Shown here: one piece after another, positions 45,213-54,891 of the stretch
Layout: each line of letters begins with the position of its first letter
Position numbering within the stretch: the stretch's first letter is position 1
Source of the DNA: Halovivax limisalsi
Lineage (GTDB): Archaea > Halobacteriota > Halobacteria > Halobacteriales > Natrialbaceae
Length of the DNA stretch: 64,000 nucleotides
Assembly: GCF_023093535.1 (NCBI RefSeq)
Contig: NZ_CP095757.1
Span: forward strand, 2,046,001-2,110,000
Direction: 5' to 3'
Notes under the pieces: model-generated
Database searches by the model: none
What the model was told of the DNA's origin: nothing
Seen by the model: only the letters and a program-made list of their open reading frames with translations
Program-made: the position numbers and the translations under genes

Positions 45213-47086
45213 GCGCGCCGAACCGATCGACGCTGTGGGGCCGGGTGCTGGTCGAAGAACTCGTCGCCGGCGGCCTCGACGCGGTCTGTGTCGCCCCGGG
45301 CAGTCGGTCGACGCCGCTGACGGTCGCGTTCGCAGCACACCCCGACGTGACCGTCTACTCGCACCTGGACGAGCGATCGACGGCGTACTTCGCGCTGGGA
45401 CGGGCGCGTCGAACGGGCGAGCCGACCGCGGTCGTCTGTACGTCCGGAACGGCGCTCGCGAACATCCACCCGGCCGTCGTCGAGGCCGACCGGGGGCGGG
45501 TTCCGCTGCTCGTCCTCACCGCGGATCGACCGGCCGAGTTGCGCGACAGCGGCGCAAACCAGACCATCGACCAGCGGGAGTTCTACGGCGACGCCGTTCG
45601 CTGGAGCGTCGACCTGCCCGAACCCGACGTCGCGGATCGGCGGGTTCGGAGCCTGCGAACGACGGCGGCTCGCGCGCTGGTCGAAACCGGCGGTACCCAT
45701 TCCGGCCCCGTCCATCTCAACTGTCCGTTCTCGAAGCCGCTCGAACCGACCGAGGTGGCGTCGGACCCGGGGGCCGATGCGGACGATCCGGCGGGGTCTG
45801 GTGACCCGGATCGGTCGATCCACGCCGTTCCCGACGACTTCGACGACCGGCCGGCCGGTCGCGGTCGCGACGGGCCGTTCGTGTCGACGGCGGACGGCGA
45901 GACCCGCGCGACCGACGCGGCTCGCGAGGACCTGCTCGCCGCGCTCGAATCCGCCGATCGGCCACTCGTCGTCGTCGGGCCCGCCGATCCGTCGATGCAC
46001 GCATCCGACGCGGACTGGCGGGAGCAACTCGTCGGCGTCGCCGACTCGATCGGGGCGCCGATCCTCGCGGACCCGCTGTCCGACCTGCGGTACGGCCCGT
46101 GGGCGGACTCGCCCGTGATCTGTACGGCCTACGACGGCTACGTCGCGGACGTCGCCTTCGACCCAGACGTGGTCATCCGATTCGGCGCGGCGCCGACCTC
46201 CAAACGGCTCGCGCACGCGCTCCGCGACGCGTCGTGTCGCCAGTTTCTCGTCGACGCGGCCGGCGGCTGGCGGGAGGCCACGTTCACCGCCACGGACCTG
46301 CTCGTCGCCGATCCGGTGCACCTGATCGACTCGCTGTCCGACGACCTGGCGGCCGGTTCCGGGGCCGGGAACGAACCGGCCGCCACCGCCGACTGGACCC
46401 AGACGGCGTGGCTCGACCGATTCCGTCGGGCAGAGACTGCGGCGGCGTCGGTCGTCGAGGCGGCGACCGAGCCCGATCGACTGGACACCACCCCGTTCGA
46501 AGGCGCCATTGCGCGAACCGTCCTCCAGGGGGCGCCGCCCGACTCGACGGTGTTCGTCTCGAACAGCATGCCGATCCGCGACGCCGATCGATTCGGCGGC
46601 TCGCGCGGGACGCGCCTGCACGTCCTCGGCAATCGCGGTGCCAGCGGGATCGACGGCATCGTCAGCGCCGCGCTCGGCGCCGGCAGCGTCGACGACGAGC
46701 ACCTGACGCTGCTCACCGGCGACCTCGCCCTGTACCACGACTCGAACGGGCTGCTCGCCGTCGAGCGCTGCGAGGTCGACGTCACGATCGTCGCCGTCCA
46801 CAACGACGGCGGCGGGATCTTCCACATGCTTCCGATCGAGGATCACGACCCGCCGTTCACCGATCACTTCAAGACGCCCCACGGCCTCGACTTCGAGCCG
46901 CTCGCGGACATGTACGGGCTGTCGTACGCGTCGGTCGACCCGGCCGACGTCGCGGCGAGCTACCGACGCGCCGTGGAATCGGACGGGTCGCACCTCCTCT
47001 CGGTTTCGATCGACGGCGAATCCAGTCACCGTCGTCGGGAGGCACTCGCCGAACGCGTGCGTGAGCGGCTTCGAACCGACGACTGA
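45209..47086 (+). CDS. menD: 2-succinyl-6-hydroxy-2,4-cyclohexadiene-carboxylate synthase MenD (SEPHCHC synthase)
   Basis: Thiamine-diphosphate enzyme that condenses isochorismate with 2-oxoglutarate to SEPHCHC. The 625-residue protein shows the Pyr domain (APGSRSTPLTVAFA, VVCTSGTALANIHPAV with the ThDP-activating Glu before it, LTADRPAELRDSGANQTIDQ), an acidic linker (about 190-225), the middle domain and the PP domain with TGDLALYHDSNGLL and NDGGGIFHMLP. The start ATG overlaps the menF stop (ATGA). Confidence 0.95.
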   Translation: MSAPNRSTLWGRVLVEELVAGGLDAVCVAPGSRSTPLTVAFAAHPDVTVYSHLDERSTAYFALGRARRTGEPTAVVCTSGTALANIHPAVVEADRGRVPLLVLTADRPAELRDSGANQTIDQREFYGDAVRWSVDLPEPDVADRRVRSLRTTAARALVETGGTHSGPVHLNCPFSKPLEPTEVASDPGADADDPAGSGDPDRSIHAVPDDFDDRPAGRGRDGPFVSTADGETRATDAAREDLLAALESADRPLVVVGPADPSMHASDADWREQLVGVADSIGAPILADPLSDLRYGPWADSPVICTAYDGYVADVAFDPDVVIRFGAAPTSKRLAHALRDASCRQFLVDAAGGWREATFTATDLLVADPVHLIDSLSDDLAAGSGAGNEPAATADWTQTAWLDRFRRAETAAASVVEAATEPDRLDTTPFEGAIARTVLQGAPPDSTVFVSNSMPIRDADRFGGSRGTRLHVLGNRGASGIDGIVSAALGAGSVDDEHLTLLTGDLALYHDSNGLLAVERCEVDVTIVAVHNDGGGIFHMLPIEDHDPPFTDHFKTPHGLDFEPLADMYGLSYASVDPADVAASYRRAVESDGSHLLSVSIDGESSHRRREALAERVRERLRTDD

Positions 47087-47111
47087 CGGCGGCGACCCCG
47101 GTGGCCACCCG

Positions 47112-48230
47112 TCACGGCCGCAGCACCCACCAGACGGCCACGGCGTAGCCGAGCGGCGTCCAGCAGGCGCCGAGCGCGAGCAGTCCGAGCCCCGACGTGG
47201 GGGCGACCGGCCCGTGCGTCGAGAGGCCGAGCGGCACGACGACGCTCCAGACCCCGAACACCCCGATGGCGATCCGAGGAACCGTTAGCAGGTAGCCGAC
47301 GAGGAGGAGCGTACACCCCGCGACGGTCGCGTTCACCACGAGCGGAAACGCCGGGGTGATCGACGCGGCGACGAACACCGGGTAGAGCTGGGCCAGGAAG
47401 CCGATCGTGACGATCGCCTGGCCGTTCAGCTCCCGGTAGGATGGGGTCAGTTCGACCTCGTCCGTCCAGCCGTGGACGGCGTAATCGCTGGCTCGCGCGG
47501 TCGAGGCGGCGCTGGCCCCACCGGCAGGAGCGGCTCTCGCCCCCGTACCAGCGTGTCCGGCGCTCGCTCGGCCGCCGGATCGCGTTTCGCCGGCCCGCCG
47601 GTCGGATCTCGATCTCCGCGTCCGCCGGTGGGTCGTCGTGTCGTCTCCGTCCCCGTTCGCCGCGGTCGCATCCGGCTTCGTTCCGCCCTCCCCCGATCCG
47701 TGGCCCCCTCCGTCGCCGAACGCCTCCCGAACGTACCGGGCCGAGCGTCGCCGTCGTCGTGCGCGCTGCCTGGCGTGGTGGCTTCGACCGCGTCGTCCGT
47801 CGTCCCGGTTCCGGCGGGCGTCCGCTCCGCGTGCTCCGTCCGTCCTGCTGGACGCAGTCGAGCTGGGTTCCTGTTCGTCGGATCGGTCCGATGCGGTCGC
47901 GGATCCGCCCGCCGAAATGTCCTCGTCGGTCGCCGGCTGTGATTCGGAATCGGACTCTGGGTCTGCGCCCTCGTCGGGCGCGTTCGAGTCCTCGACGACC
48001 GACCCGAGCCGGCAGTAGGCCTCGTGGCCGAGCCGGTCGTACCGGGCGCGCTCGGCCGGGTCGCCGAGGACGGCTTCGGCGTCGCAGACGCGCTTGAACG
48101 CCTCGGCGGCGTCGGGATCGTCGTTCCGGTCCGGATGGGTTTCGAGAACGCGCTCGCGGTAGGCCGCCTCGATCCGGTCCGCGCTCGCGTCCGGGTCGAC
48201 CCCGAGCACGTCGTAGTACGTCTCTCCCAT
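47112..48230 (-). CDS. DnaJ-domain protein with C-terminal membrane helices
   Basis: A J-domain protein fused to a membrane part, about 372 residues. The J domain (1-65) begins ETYYDVLGVDPDA and contains the HPD motif in ETHPDRNDD, which stimulates Hsp70 (DnaK). A long, charged, low-complexity linker (about 85-245) leads to three to four membrane helices (about 275-370). A GTG or ATG further upstream (48257 or 48290) would add up to 20 residues. It lies inside the menaquinone cluster in the opposite direction. Its client is unknown. Confidence 0.8.
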   Translation of the reverse strand: MGETYYDVLGVDPDASADRIEAAYRERVLETHPDRNDDPDAAEAFKRVCDAEAVLGDPAERARYDRLGHEAYCRLGSVVEDSNAPDEGADPESDSESQPATDEDISAGGSATASDRSDEQEPSSTASSRTDGARGADARRNRDDGRRGRSHHARQRARRRRRSARYVREAFGDGGGHGSGEGGTKPDATAANGDGDDTTTHRRTRRSRSDRRAGETRSGGRASAGHAGTGARAAPAGGASAASTARASDYAVHGWTDEVELTPSYRELNGQAIVTIGFLAQLYPVFVAASITPAFPLVVNATVAGCTLLLVGYLLTVPRIAIGVFGVWSVVVPLGLSTHGPVAPTSGLGLLALGACWTPLGYAVAVWWVLRP

Positions 48231-48374
48231 CCGCTCACCGACCGGTTCCCGCGCCATCACGAAAAGTGACTCGTTAGACGTGACGAGCACCCGTCACGTC
48301 AGCGCGGACACGTGACTGGGCGGCCACGCGTGGGATCGACAGTATATTTGGCGGGAGCGACCCAACACCCGCCA

Positions 48375-49262
48375 ATGGTATCGGAACTGTTCGACGAGGA
48401 CCGGTGGACGCCGATCGAATCGGTCGACTTCGAGGACCTGACCTACCACCGCGCGGTCGACTCGGGGACGGTCAGGATCGCCTTCGACCGCCCCGAGGTG
48501 CGAAACGCGTTCCGACCGCGAACCGTCGACGAACTCTCGGCCGCCCTGGACCACGCGAAGCGCCAGACCGACGTCGGCTGCGTGCTGCTGACGGGCAACG
48601 GACCCTCGCCGAAAGACGGCGGCTGGGCGTTCTGTTCCGGCGGCGATCAGCGAATCCGCGGCGAGGCGGGCTACGAGTACGAGGGCGAGGAACCGGAGGC
48701 GGCCGAGAGCGGTCGCCTGCACATCCTCGAGGTCCAGCGCCAGATCCGCCACATCCCGAAGGTCGTCGTCTGCGTGGTGCCGGGCTGGGCGGTCGGCGGC
48801 GGTCACTCGTTGCACGTCGTCTGCGACATGACCCTCGCCTCGCGCCAGCACGCGAAGTTCCTCCAGACCGATCCCGACGTGGCCAGTTACGACGCCGGCT
48901 TCGGCTCGGCCTACCTCGCCAAGCAGATCGGCCAGAAGAAGGCCCGCGAGGTGTTCTTCCTCGGGACGACCTACGACGCCGAAGAAGCGGCGGAGATGGG
49001 GATGGTCAACGAGACCGTCCCGCACGAGGAGCTCGAGGCCGTCGCCCTCGAGTGGGCCGAGCGAATCAACGGAAAGAGCCCGACGGCGATGCGGATGCTG
49101 AAGTACGCGTTCAACATGACCGACGACGGAATGGTCGGCCAGCAGGTCTTCGCCGGCGAGGCGACCAGGCTGGGCTACATGACCGAGGAGGCGACGGAAG
49201 GCCGCGAGGCCTTTCTCGAGGGGCGCGAGCCCGATTTCGAGGACTTCCCCTGGCACTACTGA
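48375..49262 (+). CDS. menB: 1,4-dihydroxy-2-naphthoyl-CoA synthase MenB
   Basis: Crotonase-fold enzyme closing the second ring of the naphthoquinone from OSB-CoA. The 295-residue protein has the CoA-binding blocks RPEVRNAFRPRTVDEL, GWAFCSGGDQRIRG and VVPGWAVGGGHSLH, DVASYDAGFGSAYLA, and the MenB-specific C-terminus with FAGEATRLGYMTEEATEGRE. ATG 48375 is chosen from the conserved start and a TATA-like AGTATATT at 48339-48346. Confidence 0.95.
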   Translation: MVSELFDEDRWTPIESVDFEDLTYHRAVDSGTVRIAFDRPEVRNAFRPRTVDELSAALDHAKRQTDVGCVLLTGNGPSPKDGGWAFCSGGDQRIRGEAGYEYEGEEPEAAESGRLHILEVQRQIRHIPKVVVCVVPGWAVGGGHSLHVVCDMTLASRQHAKFLQTDPDVASYDAGFGSAYLAKQIGQKKAREVFFLGTTYDAEEAAEMGMVNETVPHEELEAVALEWAERINGKSPTAMRMLKYAFNMTDDGMVGQQVFAGEATRLGYMTEEATEGREAFLEGREPDFEDFPWHY

Positions 49263-49363
49263 CCGAGTCGCCGGTCCGGGAGCGCGTGGGTCGCCCCGTC
49301 GAGGGGCGAACCGGCCGGCTGCAATGCCAACGTTGACACTCACGCGGAACGGATGATCGAGCA

Positions 49364-50308
49364 ATGACGACGGCCGAGGTGAACGTCTCCCGATTCCGTG
49401 CGTGGGTGATGGCCGCCCGACCGCAAACGCTGCCGGCGGCGGTGGCGCCGGTGCTCGTCGGGACCGGCCTCGCCCTGCACGAACACGTCTTCGACGCGCG
49501 GGCCGCGCTCGTCGCGATGGCGGGCGCGGCGCTCATCCAGATCGGCACCAACTTCGCGAACGACTACTACGACGCCCGTCGCGGCGCGGACACCGACGAG
49601 CGCGAGGGCTTCACCCGCGTCACGCAGGCCGGACTGATCCCGGCCCGCCGGGTCAAGTTCGCCATGCTCACCACCTTCGCGCTCGCCATCCTCACCGGGA
49701 CGTACCTGGTCTACGTCGGGGGACTCCCCGTCGTCGTGATCGGGCTCGCGAGCGTGTTCGCCGGGTGGGCCTACACCGGCGGTCCGTATCCCCTCGGTTA
49801 CCACGGCCTCGGCGAGGTCTTCGTCTTCGTCTTCTTCGGCCTCGTCGCGGTCGCGGGGACATTCTACGTGCAGGCAGCGGCGACGCTCGCCGGTCCGCTC
49901 CCCACGACGATCCCGAACGGAACGATCACGGCCGAATCGCTCGTCGCGGGTCTTCCGGTGGCCTGTCTGAGTTCGGCGATCCTCGTGGTGAACAACCTGC
50001 GGGACATCGAGACCGACGCCGCGGCCGGCAAGCGAACGCTCGCGGTGCGCCTCGGCGAGCGCAAGACCGAGTACGAGTACGTCCTGTTGATCGCCGCCGC
50101 GTACGCGGTTCCGTTCTGGTTCTGGCAGTTTTCCACCGCCTTCTCTGCCTGGGTGCTCGCGCCGCTGGTGACGATCCCCCACGCGGCGTTGCTCGCCCGG
50201 TACGTCCGGGAGATGGACGGCGTCGACCTGAACTGGGCGTTAGAACGGACCGGACTGTTGACCGCTCTCTACGCCGTCACCTTCGCCGGAGGGATGATCT
50301 TCGCGTGA
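49364..50308 (+). CDS. menA: 1,4-dihydroxy-2-naphthoate polyprenyltransferase MenA
   Basis: Membrane prenyltransferase that attaches the isoprenoid tail to DHNA. The 314-residue protein has about eight to nine helices and the two Asp-rich motifs, NDYYDARRGADTDE and RDIETDAAAGKRTLAVRLG. The N-terminus WVMAARPQTLPAAVAPVLVG is typical of MenA. Its stop overlaps the menC GTG start by 4 bp. Confidence 0.93.
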   Translation: MTTAEVNVSRFRAWVMAARPQTLPAAVAPVLVGTGLALHEHVFDARAALVAMAGAALIQIGTNFANDYYDARRGADTDEREGFTRVTQAGLIPARRVKFAMLTTFALAILTGTYLVYVGGLPVVVIGLASVFAGWAYTGGPYPLGYHGLGEVFVFVFFGLVAVAGTFYVQAAATLAGPLPTTIPNGTITAESLVAGLPVACLSSAILVVNNLRDIETDAAAGKRTLAVRLGERKTEYEYVLLIAAAYAVPFWFWQFSTAFSAWVLAPLVTIPHAALLARYVREMDGVDLNWALERTGLLTALYAVTFAGGMIFA

Positions 50309-51348
50309 GCCTCTCCTTCGACTACCGCCGCTTTTCCTGTCCGCTGGTCGAACCGATGCGGACGGCCGACGGCGCGATCGAGTCGCGCGAGGGGTTCCTG
50401 ATCCGCATCTCCGACGGGACCCACGTCGGCTACGGCGAGGCGTCTCCGCTCCCCGGCTGGACCGAGTCGATCGACGACTGCGAGGCGGCCCTGGAGGCCG
50501 CGAGCGAGGCGAGCGAGAACGGGCGCTCGGCGCTGATCGACGCGACTGATCACACCTCGGCCGCCCGCCACGGCGTCTCCCTCGCCGTCGCGGACCTCGC
50601 CGCGACCATCGACGCCCAGCCGCTGTACCGCGACCTCGGCGCCCTCGAGCGCGTCCCTCGCGTCCCGGTCAACGCCACGATCGGCGACGGATCGCCGGCG
50701 GCGACCGCCGAGGCCGCGGCCGACGCCGTCGATCGCGGCTTCGGCTGCTGCAAGGTCAAAGTCGGCGTGCGGTCGACCGAGGCCGACCTCGAACGGGTTC
50801 GCCGGGTGCGCGAGACCGTCGGCGACGAGGTCGATCTTCGCGTCGACGCCAACGGCGCCTGGACGTTCGAGGAGGCCGAGCGGGTCGTCGCCGCGCTGGC
50901 GGACCTCGACGTCTCGATCCTCGAACAGCCGTTGCCCGCCGGCGCGCTCGGCGGGCACGCCGAACTCCGGGGCAACGGGGTGGCCATCGCCGTCGACGAG
51001 GGCATCCTCGAACACGGCGTCGACGCGATTCTGGACGCCAAGGCGGCCGACGTCTTCGTCTTCAAGCCGATGGCGCTGGGCGGCGTCGACGTCGCCAGAC
51101 AGCTCGCCGCCTGGGTGGCCGAGGATAATCGGGGCGTGATCGTGACGACGACGTACGACGCCGTCGTGGCGCGAACGGCCGCGGTCCACCTCGCGGCGGC
51201 GATCCCCGACGTGTTGCCCTCGGGCCTCGCGACGGCGTCGATGCTCGAGCGGGACCTCGGCCCCGACCCCGTCTTCTTCGACCACGGGAACGCGGTCATC
51301 CCCCAGGCGAAAGGGCTCGGCGTCGAGGACGTCTGGGACGAGCCATGA
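50305..51348 (+). CDS. menC: o-Succinylbenzoate synthase MenC
   Basis: Enolase-superfamily dehydratase making o-succinylbenzoate. The 347-residue protein has the catalytic lysine pair in CCKVKVGV, metal ligands in LRVDANGAW, ILEQPL and VDEGIL, and the second lysine in FVFKPMALGG. It starts with GTG overlapping the menA stop and ends overlapping the menE ATG by 4 bp, so menA-menC-menE are tightly coupled. Confidence 0.9.
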   Translation: MSLSFDYRRFSCPLVEPMRTADGAIESREGFLIRISDGTHVGYGEASPLPGWTESIDDCEAALEAASEASENGRSALIDATDHTSAARHGVSLAVADLAATIDAQPLYRDLGALERVPRVPVNATIGDGSPAATAEAAADAVDRGFGCCKVKVGVRSTEADLERVRRVRETVGDEVDLRVDANGAWTFEEAERVVAALADLDVSILEQPLPAGALGGHAELRGNGVAIAVDEGILEHGVDAILDAKAADVFVFKPMALGGVDVARQLAAWVAEDNRGVIVTTTYDAVVARTAAVHLAAAIPDVLPSGLATASMLERDLGPDPVFFDHGNAVIPQAKGLGVEDVWDEP

Positions 51349-52889
51349 TCGGCCCGACGGAGCCGGCGTCGGATCTCCTCTCCCGTCGCGTCGAGACGAC
51401 GCCCGACCGCCTCGCACTGGTCGACCCGGACCGCGAGACGAGACTGACCTACCGGGAACTCGACCGTCTCGTCGACCCGATCGCCGCGGGTATCGACGCC
51501 GTTGCGACCGACTCCCTCGCGGTCGTCCTCCATCCAGGGGAATCCTTCGTCCGGGTGGCCGTCGCCGCGATGCGCGCCGGCGTGACGCTCGTTCCGCTCT
51601 CGCCGGACGAGTCCGCGGCGGAACTCGAACCAGCGTTCGATCGCGTCGACCCGGCGGCGATCGTCTGCGAGGCGGCCACCGAGGCGACGGCGGCGGCACT
51701 CGCAGACGCGTCGGATCGACTCCGCCCGTATCGGCTCGGTCCATCCCCATCGGATTCCGTCCCGGCGCTTCCCGGGATCGATGCGGATCGGTCAGGTACC
51801 GACTCGTCCCGTTCCGAACGGGATGGGTTCACGCCGGCGACGCTCGACCCGGACTGGGTCCAGCTCGTCACCTTCACGTCCGGCACGTCCGGTCGACCGA
51901 AAGGTGTCAGACTCACCCGGTCGAACCTGGAATCGAGCGCCGTCGCCTCGGCGTTTCGCCTCGGGATCGATCGGGACGACCGCTGGCTCGTCCCGCTCCC
52001 GATGCACCACATGGGCGGCTACGCGCCCATCGTCCGGTGTGCGCTGTACGGGTCGACCCTCGTCACACTCGATTCGTCCGACCCGACGCGAATCGCACGG
52101 GCCCTCGCGGAAACCGACGCCACCGGGGTCTCGCTGGTGCCGACGCTGCTCCGTCGGCTCCTCGCTATCGACTGGACGCCGCCCGACCACCTCCGTTTCG
52201 TCCTCGTCGGGGGCGCGTCGACGCCGCCGTCGCTCGTCGAGCGGGCCCTCGACGCCGGCGTTCCGGTGTACCCGTCCTACGGGGCGACCGAAGCCAGTTC
52301 GCAGATCGCGACGGCGACGCCCGACCAGGTCGAGGCGCAACCGGACACGGTCGGCCAGCCGCTGTACGACACGCGCGTTCGCATCGTCGACGACACCGGT
52401 GACCCGGTCGCGACGGGTGAGACCGGCGAGATTCTCGTCCGCGGGCCCACGATCGCGCCCGGCTACCTCGATCAGGGCCACACCGATCGCGCGTTCGCGG
52501 ACGGCTGGTATCGGACGGGCGATCTCGGCCGCCGCGACGAAGACGGCTACCTGCGGGTGACGGGCCGGCGCAGTGATCGCATCGTCACCGGCGGCGAGAC
52601 AGTCGACCCCGCCGCGATCCGGCGCGTCCTGCTCGACCACCCGGACGTCGCGGACGCCGCCGTCGTCGGCCTCCCCGACGAGGAGTGGGGTGAAATCGTC
52701 GGTGCCGCCGTCGTTCCGAGCGACGGCGACGCCCGGGAAATCGAACTAGCCGTCGAGTCCCACTGTCGCGACCGGCTCGCGTCCCACCGTCGGCCCCGGC
52801 GAATCGCCGTCGTTTCGGACTTTCCCCGAACGCCCTCCGGGACGGTCGATCGCGACGCGCTCCGCGAGCGGTTCGGCGCCGACGAGTGA
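51345..52889 (+). CDS. menE: o-Succinylbenzoate-CoA ligase MenE
   Basis: Adenylate-forming ligase that activates OSB with CoA. The 514-residue protein has the P-loop TFTSGTSGRPKGVRLT, the GATEASSQIA adenine-binding block, WYRTGDLGRRDEDGYLRVTGR (hinge Asp region) and the C-terminal PSGTVDR lysine-region motif, where the usual PxGK lysine position reads SGT. It is last in the men run. The enzyme would feed MenB, encoded upstream. Confidence 0.88.
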   Translation: MIGPTEPASDLLSRRVETTPDRLALVDPDRETRLTYRELDRLVDPIAAGIDAVATDSLAVVLHPGESFVRVAVAAMRAGVTLVPLSPDESAAELEPAFDRVDPAAIVCEAATEATAAALADASDRLRPYRLGPSPSDSVPALPGIDADRSGTDSSRSERDGFTPATLDPDWVQLVTFTSGTSGRPKGVRLTRSNLESSAVASAFRLGIDRDDRWLVPLPMHHMGGYAPIVRCALYGSTLVTLDSSDPTRIARALAETDATGVSLVPTLLRRLLAIDWTPPDHLRFVLVGGASTPPSLVERALDAGVPVYPSYGATEASSQIATATPDQVEAQPDTVGQPLYDTRVRIVDDTGDPVATGETGEILVRGPTIAPGYLDQGHTDRAFADGWYRTGDLGRRDEDGYLRVTGRRSDRIVTGGETVDPAAIRRVLLDHPDVADAAVVGLPDEEWGEIVGAAVVPSDGDAREIELAVESHCRDRLASHRRPRRIAVVSDFPRTPSGTVDRDALRERFGADE

Positions 52890-53021
52890 CTCGGAGATGA
52901 ATCGATACCACAGCGCGTGATTGCGTCGCTTCCCGGAGCGAGTGGCCCCTTCGCCACCACGCCGGTGCGAGTTCGTCCGCTGGCCGCCCGGCTTATCACC
53001 CGGCGTCTCCTTCTGTTACCC

Positions 53022-53837
53022 GTGTGCACGCTCGCTCTCGCCTGGCAAGTGTTTCCGGACGCGCCGGTGGTCGTCGCGGCCAATCGCGACGAGGCGCTCG
53101 ACCGACCGGCCGATCCGCCGGGCCGTTTCGCGGACGACCCGCGCGTCGTCGCCCCGCGCGACCGAGACGCCGGTGGCACCTGGATCGGGATCAACGAACG
53201 CGACGTGCTCGTCGCGATCACCAACCGATGGACGGACGCCACGCTCGCGGGGGAGCGTTCCAGGGGCTTGCTCGTCGCCGATGCCCTGTCGAGGCGCACC
53301 GCATCCGCGGCCGCAACCGCCGTCGATTCCGCCTGCGCGTCGGACGAGTACGGCGGCTTCTACCTCGTCATCGCGGACGCGAGCGACGCCTACGTACTCG
53401 GCTGGAACGGGCGACTCGACCGTCGCCAGCTCGACCCCGGCGTCCACGTCGTGACGAACGTGGGGCCCGTCGACGCACCGGTGCTTCCATCGAGTCGCGT
53501 CGGCCCTGCACGCAAGCAGCTCGATCAGGGCCGCCGCGTGCGGGACGCACTCGGATCCGAGGTAGACGGGGGCTCGGACTCGGCGGATACAGGCTCGGAA
53601 TCGGCCCCGCGGACATCCGACCGCGGGGACCGGTCTGCCGGCGACGTCGACGCCTGGCTCGATCGGGCCGAAGCAGTCCTCTCGGATCACGCGTACGGCG
53701 TCTGTCGCCACGGAGACGGTTTCGGCACGCGCTCGTCGTCGCTGATCGCCCTGGGCGAGCGTCCGCATTACCGATACGCGCCGGGGCCGCCGTGTCGGAC
53801 CGCGTTCGAACCGGTCGACCTCGAAAGCCACATTTAA
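53022..53837 (+). CDS. NRDE family protein (TANGO2-like)
   Basis: A 271-residue protein with the NRDE signature AANRDEALDRPADPP near residue 18 and GGTWIGINERD, the pattern of the TANGO2/NRDE family, which resembles N-terminal nucleophile hydrolases. Starting at the GTG (53022) places Cys at position 2, so removal of the initiator Met would expose it as the nucleophile. A TATA-like GCTTATCAC (52991-52999) supports that start. A Ser/Asp-rich insert lies at about 180-210. Substrate unknown; eukaryotic TANGO2 has been linked to heme and lipid handling. Confidence 0.83.
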   Translation: MCTLALAWQVFPDAPVVVAANRDEALDRPADPPGRFADDPRVVAPRDRDAGGTWIGINERDVLVAITNRWTDATLAGERSRGLLVADALSRRTASAAATAVDSACASDEYGGFYLVIADASDAYVLGWNGRLDRRQLDPGVHVVTNVGPVDAPVLPSSRVGPARKQLDQGRRVRDALGSEVDGGSDSADTGSESAPRTSDRGDRSAGDVDAWLDRAEAVLSDHAYGVCRHGDGFGTRSSSLIALGERPHYRYAPGPPCRTAFEPVDLESHI

Positions 53838-53888
53838 GCGGATCCCTATCCGTTGTTCCGGTATGCAGCTCGGGTCCCGGACACGACA

Positions 53889-54260
53889 GTGCGACGGCAC
53901 GGTGGTACCGTGAGTCTCGCCGAACTCGAGGAGGAACTCTCCGCCGACGAGCGCGCCGGGCTCGAACTCGTCCGCGAGACCGGCGGAATTCACCAGAGCG
54001 ACTTCTGGAAGGAACTGGACGTCTCCTCGCGCAAGGGCAGTCGCATCGTCGAACACCTCGTCGAACAGGGGCTGGTCGATCGCGAGGAGACGATCTACAA
54101 CGGACACAACACCTACTACATCTCGCCCACCGCGCGCGACCTCGACTTCACCCTCCTGATGGCGGGCGACATGCTCTCGCCGTTCATCGGCGAGGAAGAG
54201 GTCGACCCGAACAGCGACGCCTTCTCGCAGTGGATCATGAACCTCGCCTACGAGGAGTGA
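53889..54260 (+). CDS. Helix-turn-helix transcriptional regulator (MarR/TrmB-like)
   Basis: A protein of about 123 residues. The winged helix spans about 20-85 (ERAGLELVRETGGIHQSDFWKEL, DVSSRKGSRIVEHLVEQGLV and wing ETIYNGHNTYYISPT), then a C-terminal helix block (FTLLMAGDMLSPFIGEEEV). No effector domain is visible. The start is uncertain: GTG 53889 is used, but TTG 53853 or GTG 53910 are in frame. A TATA-like CATTTAAGC lies at 53831-53839. It is conserved in haloarchaea in my recollection, without a known target. Confidence 0.75.
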   Translation: MRRHGGTVSLAELEEELSADERAGLELVRETGGIHQSDFWKELDVSSRKGSRIVEHLVEQGLVDREETIYNGHNTYYISPTARDLDFTLLMAGDMLSPFIGEEEVDPNSDAFSQWIMNLAYEE

Positions 54261-54270
54261 CGACGGCCCG

Positions 54271-54678
54271 TCAGGGATAGCTCCGCTCGATGAGGACGAA
54301 CGGGTCGCGTTCGCGGTTGTAGTAGGGGACGTCGCCGTCGAGGGCCTCGATCAATCGCCGGTGGACCTCGCGGGCGGCCCGCCCCTCGTCCGGTTCGAGG
54401 TGGTGCCGACCGCGCATGTCGGTCCAGAACCCGTCGTCGAGCCACAGGAGCGTCTCGTCGTTCGATTGATAGACCACCTCGCCCGCGTCTTCCAGTCCGT
54501 CGATCGCCAGTTGTCGCCCCGAGAGCTGGGCTCTCGCGAGGACGGCCACCAGCTGCCGTCGAGAGACGGGCGCGTGGAGCGCCACCGAGTCGATCGTCTC
54601 GCCGAAGTATGTTTCGACGAGGTCGCAGGCACGCGAGAATTCGTCGAAATCGACGGTGCCGGTGGGTTCTTCGAGCAT
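54271..54678 (-). CDS. Uncharacterised haloarchaeal protein
   Basis: A 135-residue soluble acidic protein. It has a helix-rich N-terminal half (FDEFSRACDLVETYFGETI, then RRQLVAVLARAQLSGRQLAI) and a mixed C-terminal part ending YYNRERDPFVLIERSYP. No metal or catalytic motif is evident. It converges on the HTH gene with 10 bp between stops. I do not recognise the family. Confidence 0.6.
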   Translation of the reverse strand: MLEEPTGTVDFDEFSRACDLVETYFGETIDSVALHAPVSRRQLVAVLARAQLSGRQLAIDGLEDAGEVVYQSNDETLLWLDDGFWTDMRGRHHLEPDEGRAAREVHRRLIEALDGDVPYYNRERDPFVLIERSYP

Positions 54679-54891
54679 TGGCTTGCTGTCTCTCTTGGAC
54701 GCTTCTATTTCACTAACAAGGATAAGTGTATCCCTCGAACCGGCGAAACGGCCGCCTCATCCCGACGCCCCGGTATCTTCGAACGGACGACGCGGAGCCG
54801 ACGTACCGATGCGATTCGGGCCCCGACCGGCCGGTCGAAGCCGGATCCGTTCGTCGAGCCGACCGGCGGTCCAGGTCCCCGCGGCGGACGG

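Noticed and set aside
44579-47029. 816-codon minus-strand frame opposite menF and menD
   Set aside because: Antisense of two enzymes with clear motifs; Arg- and Val-rich, with no domain.
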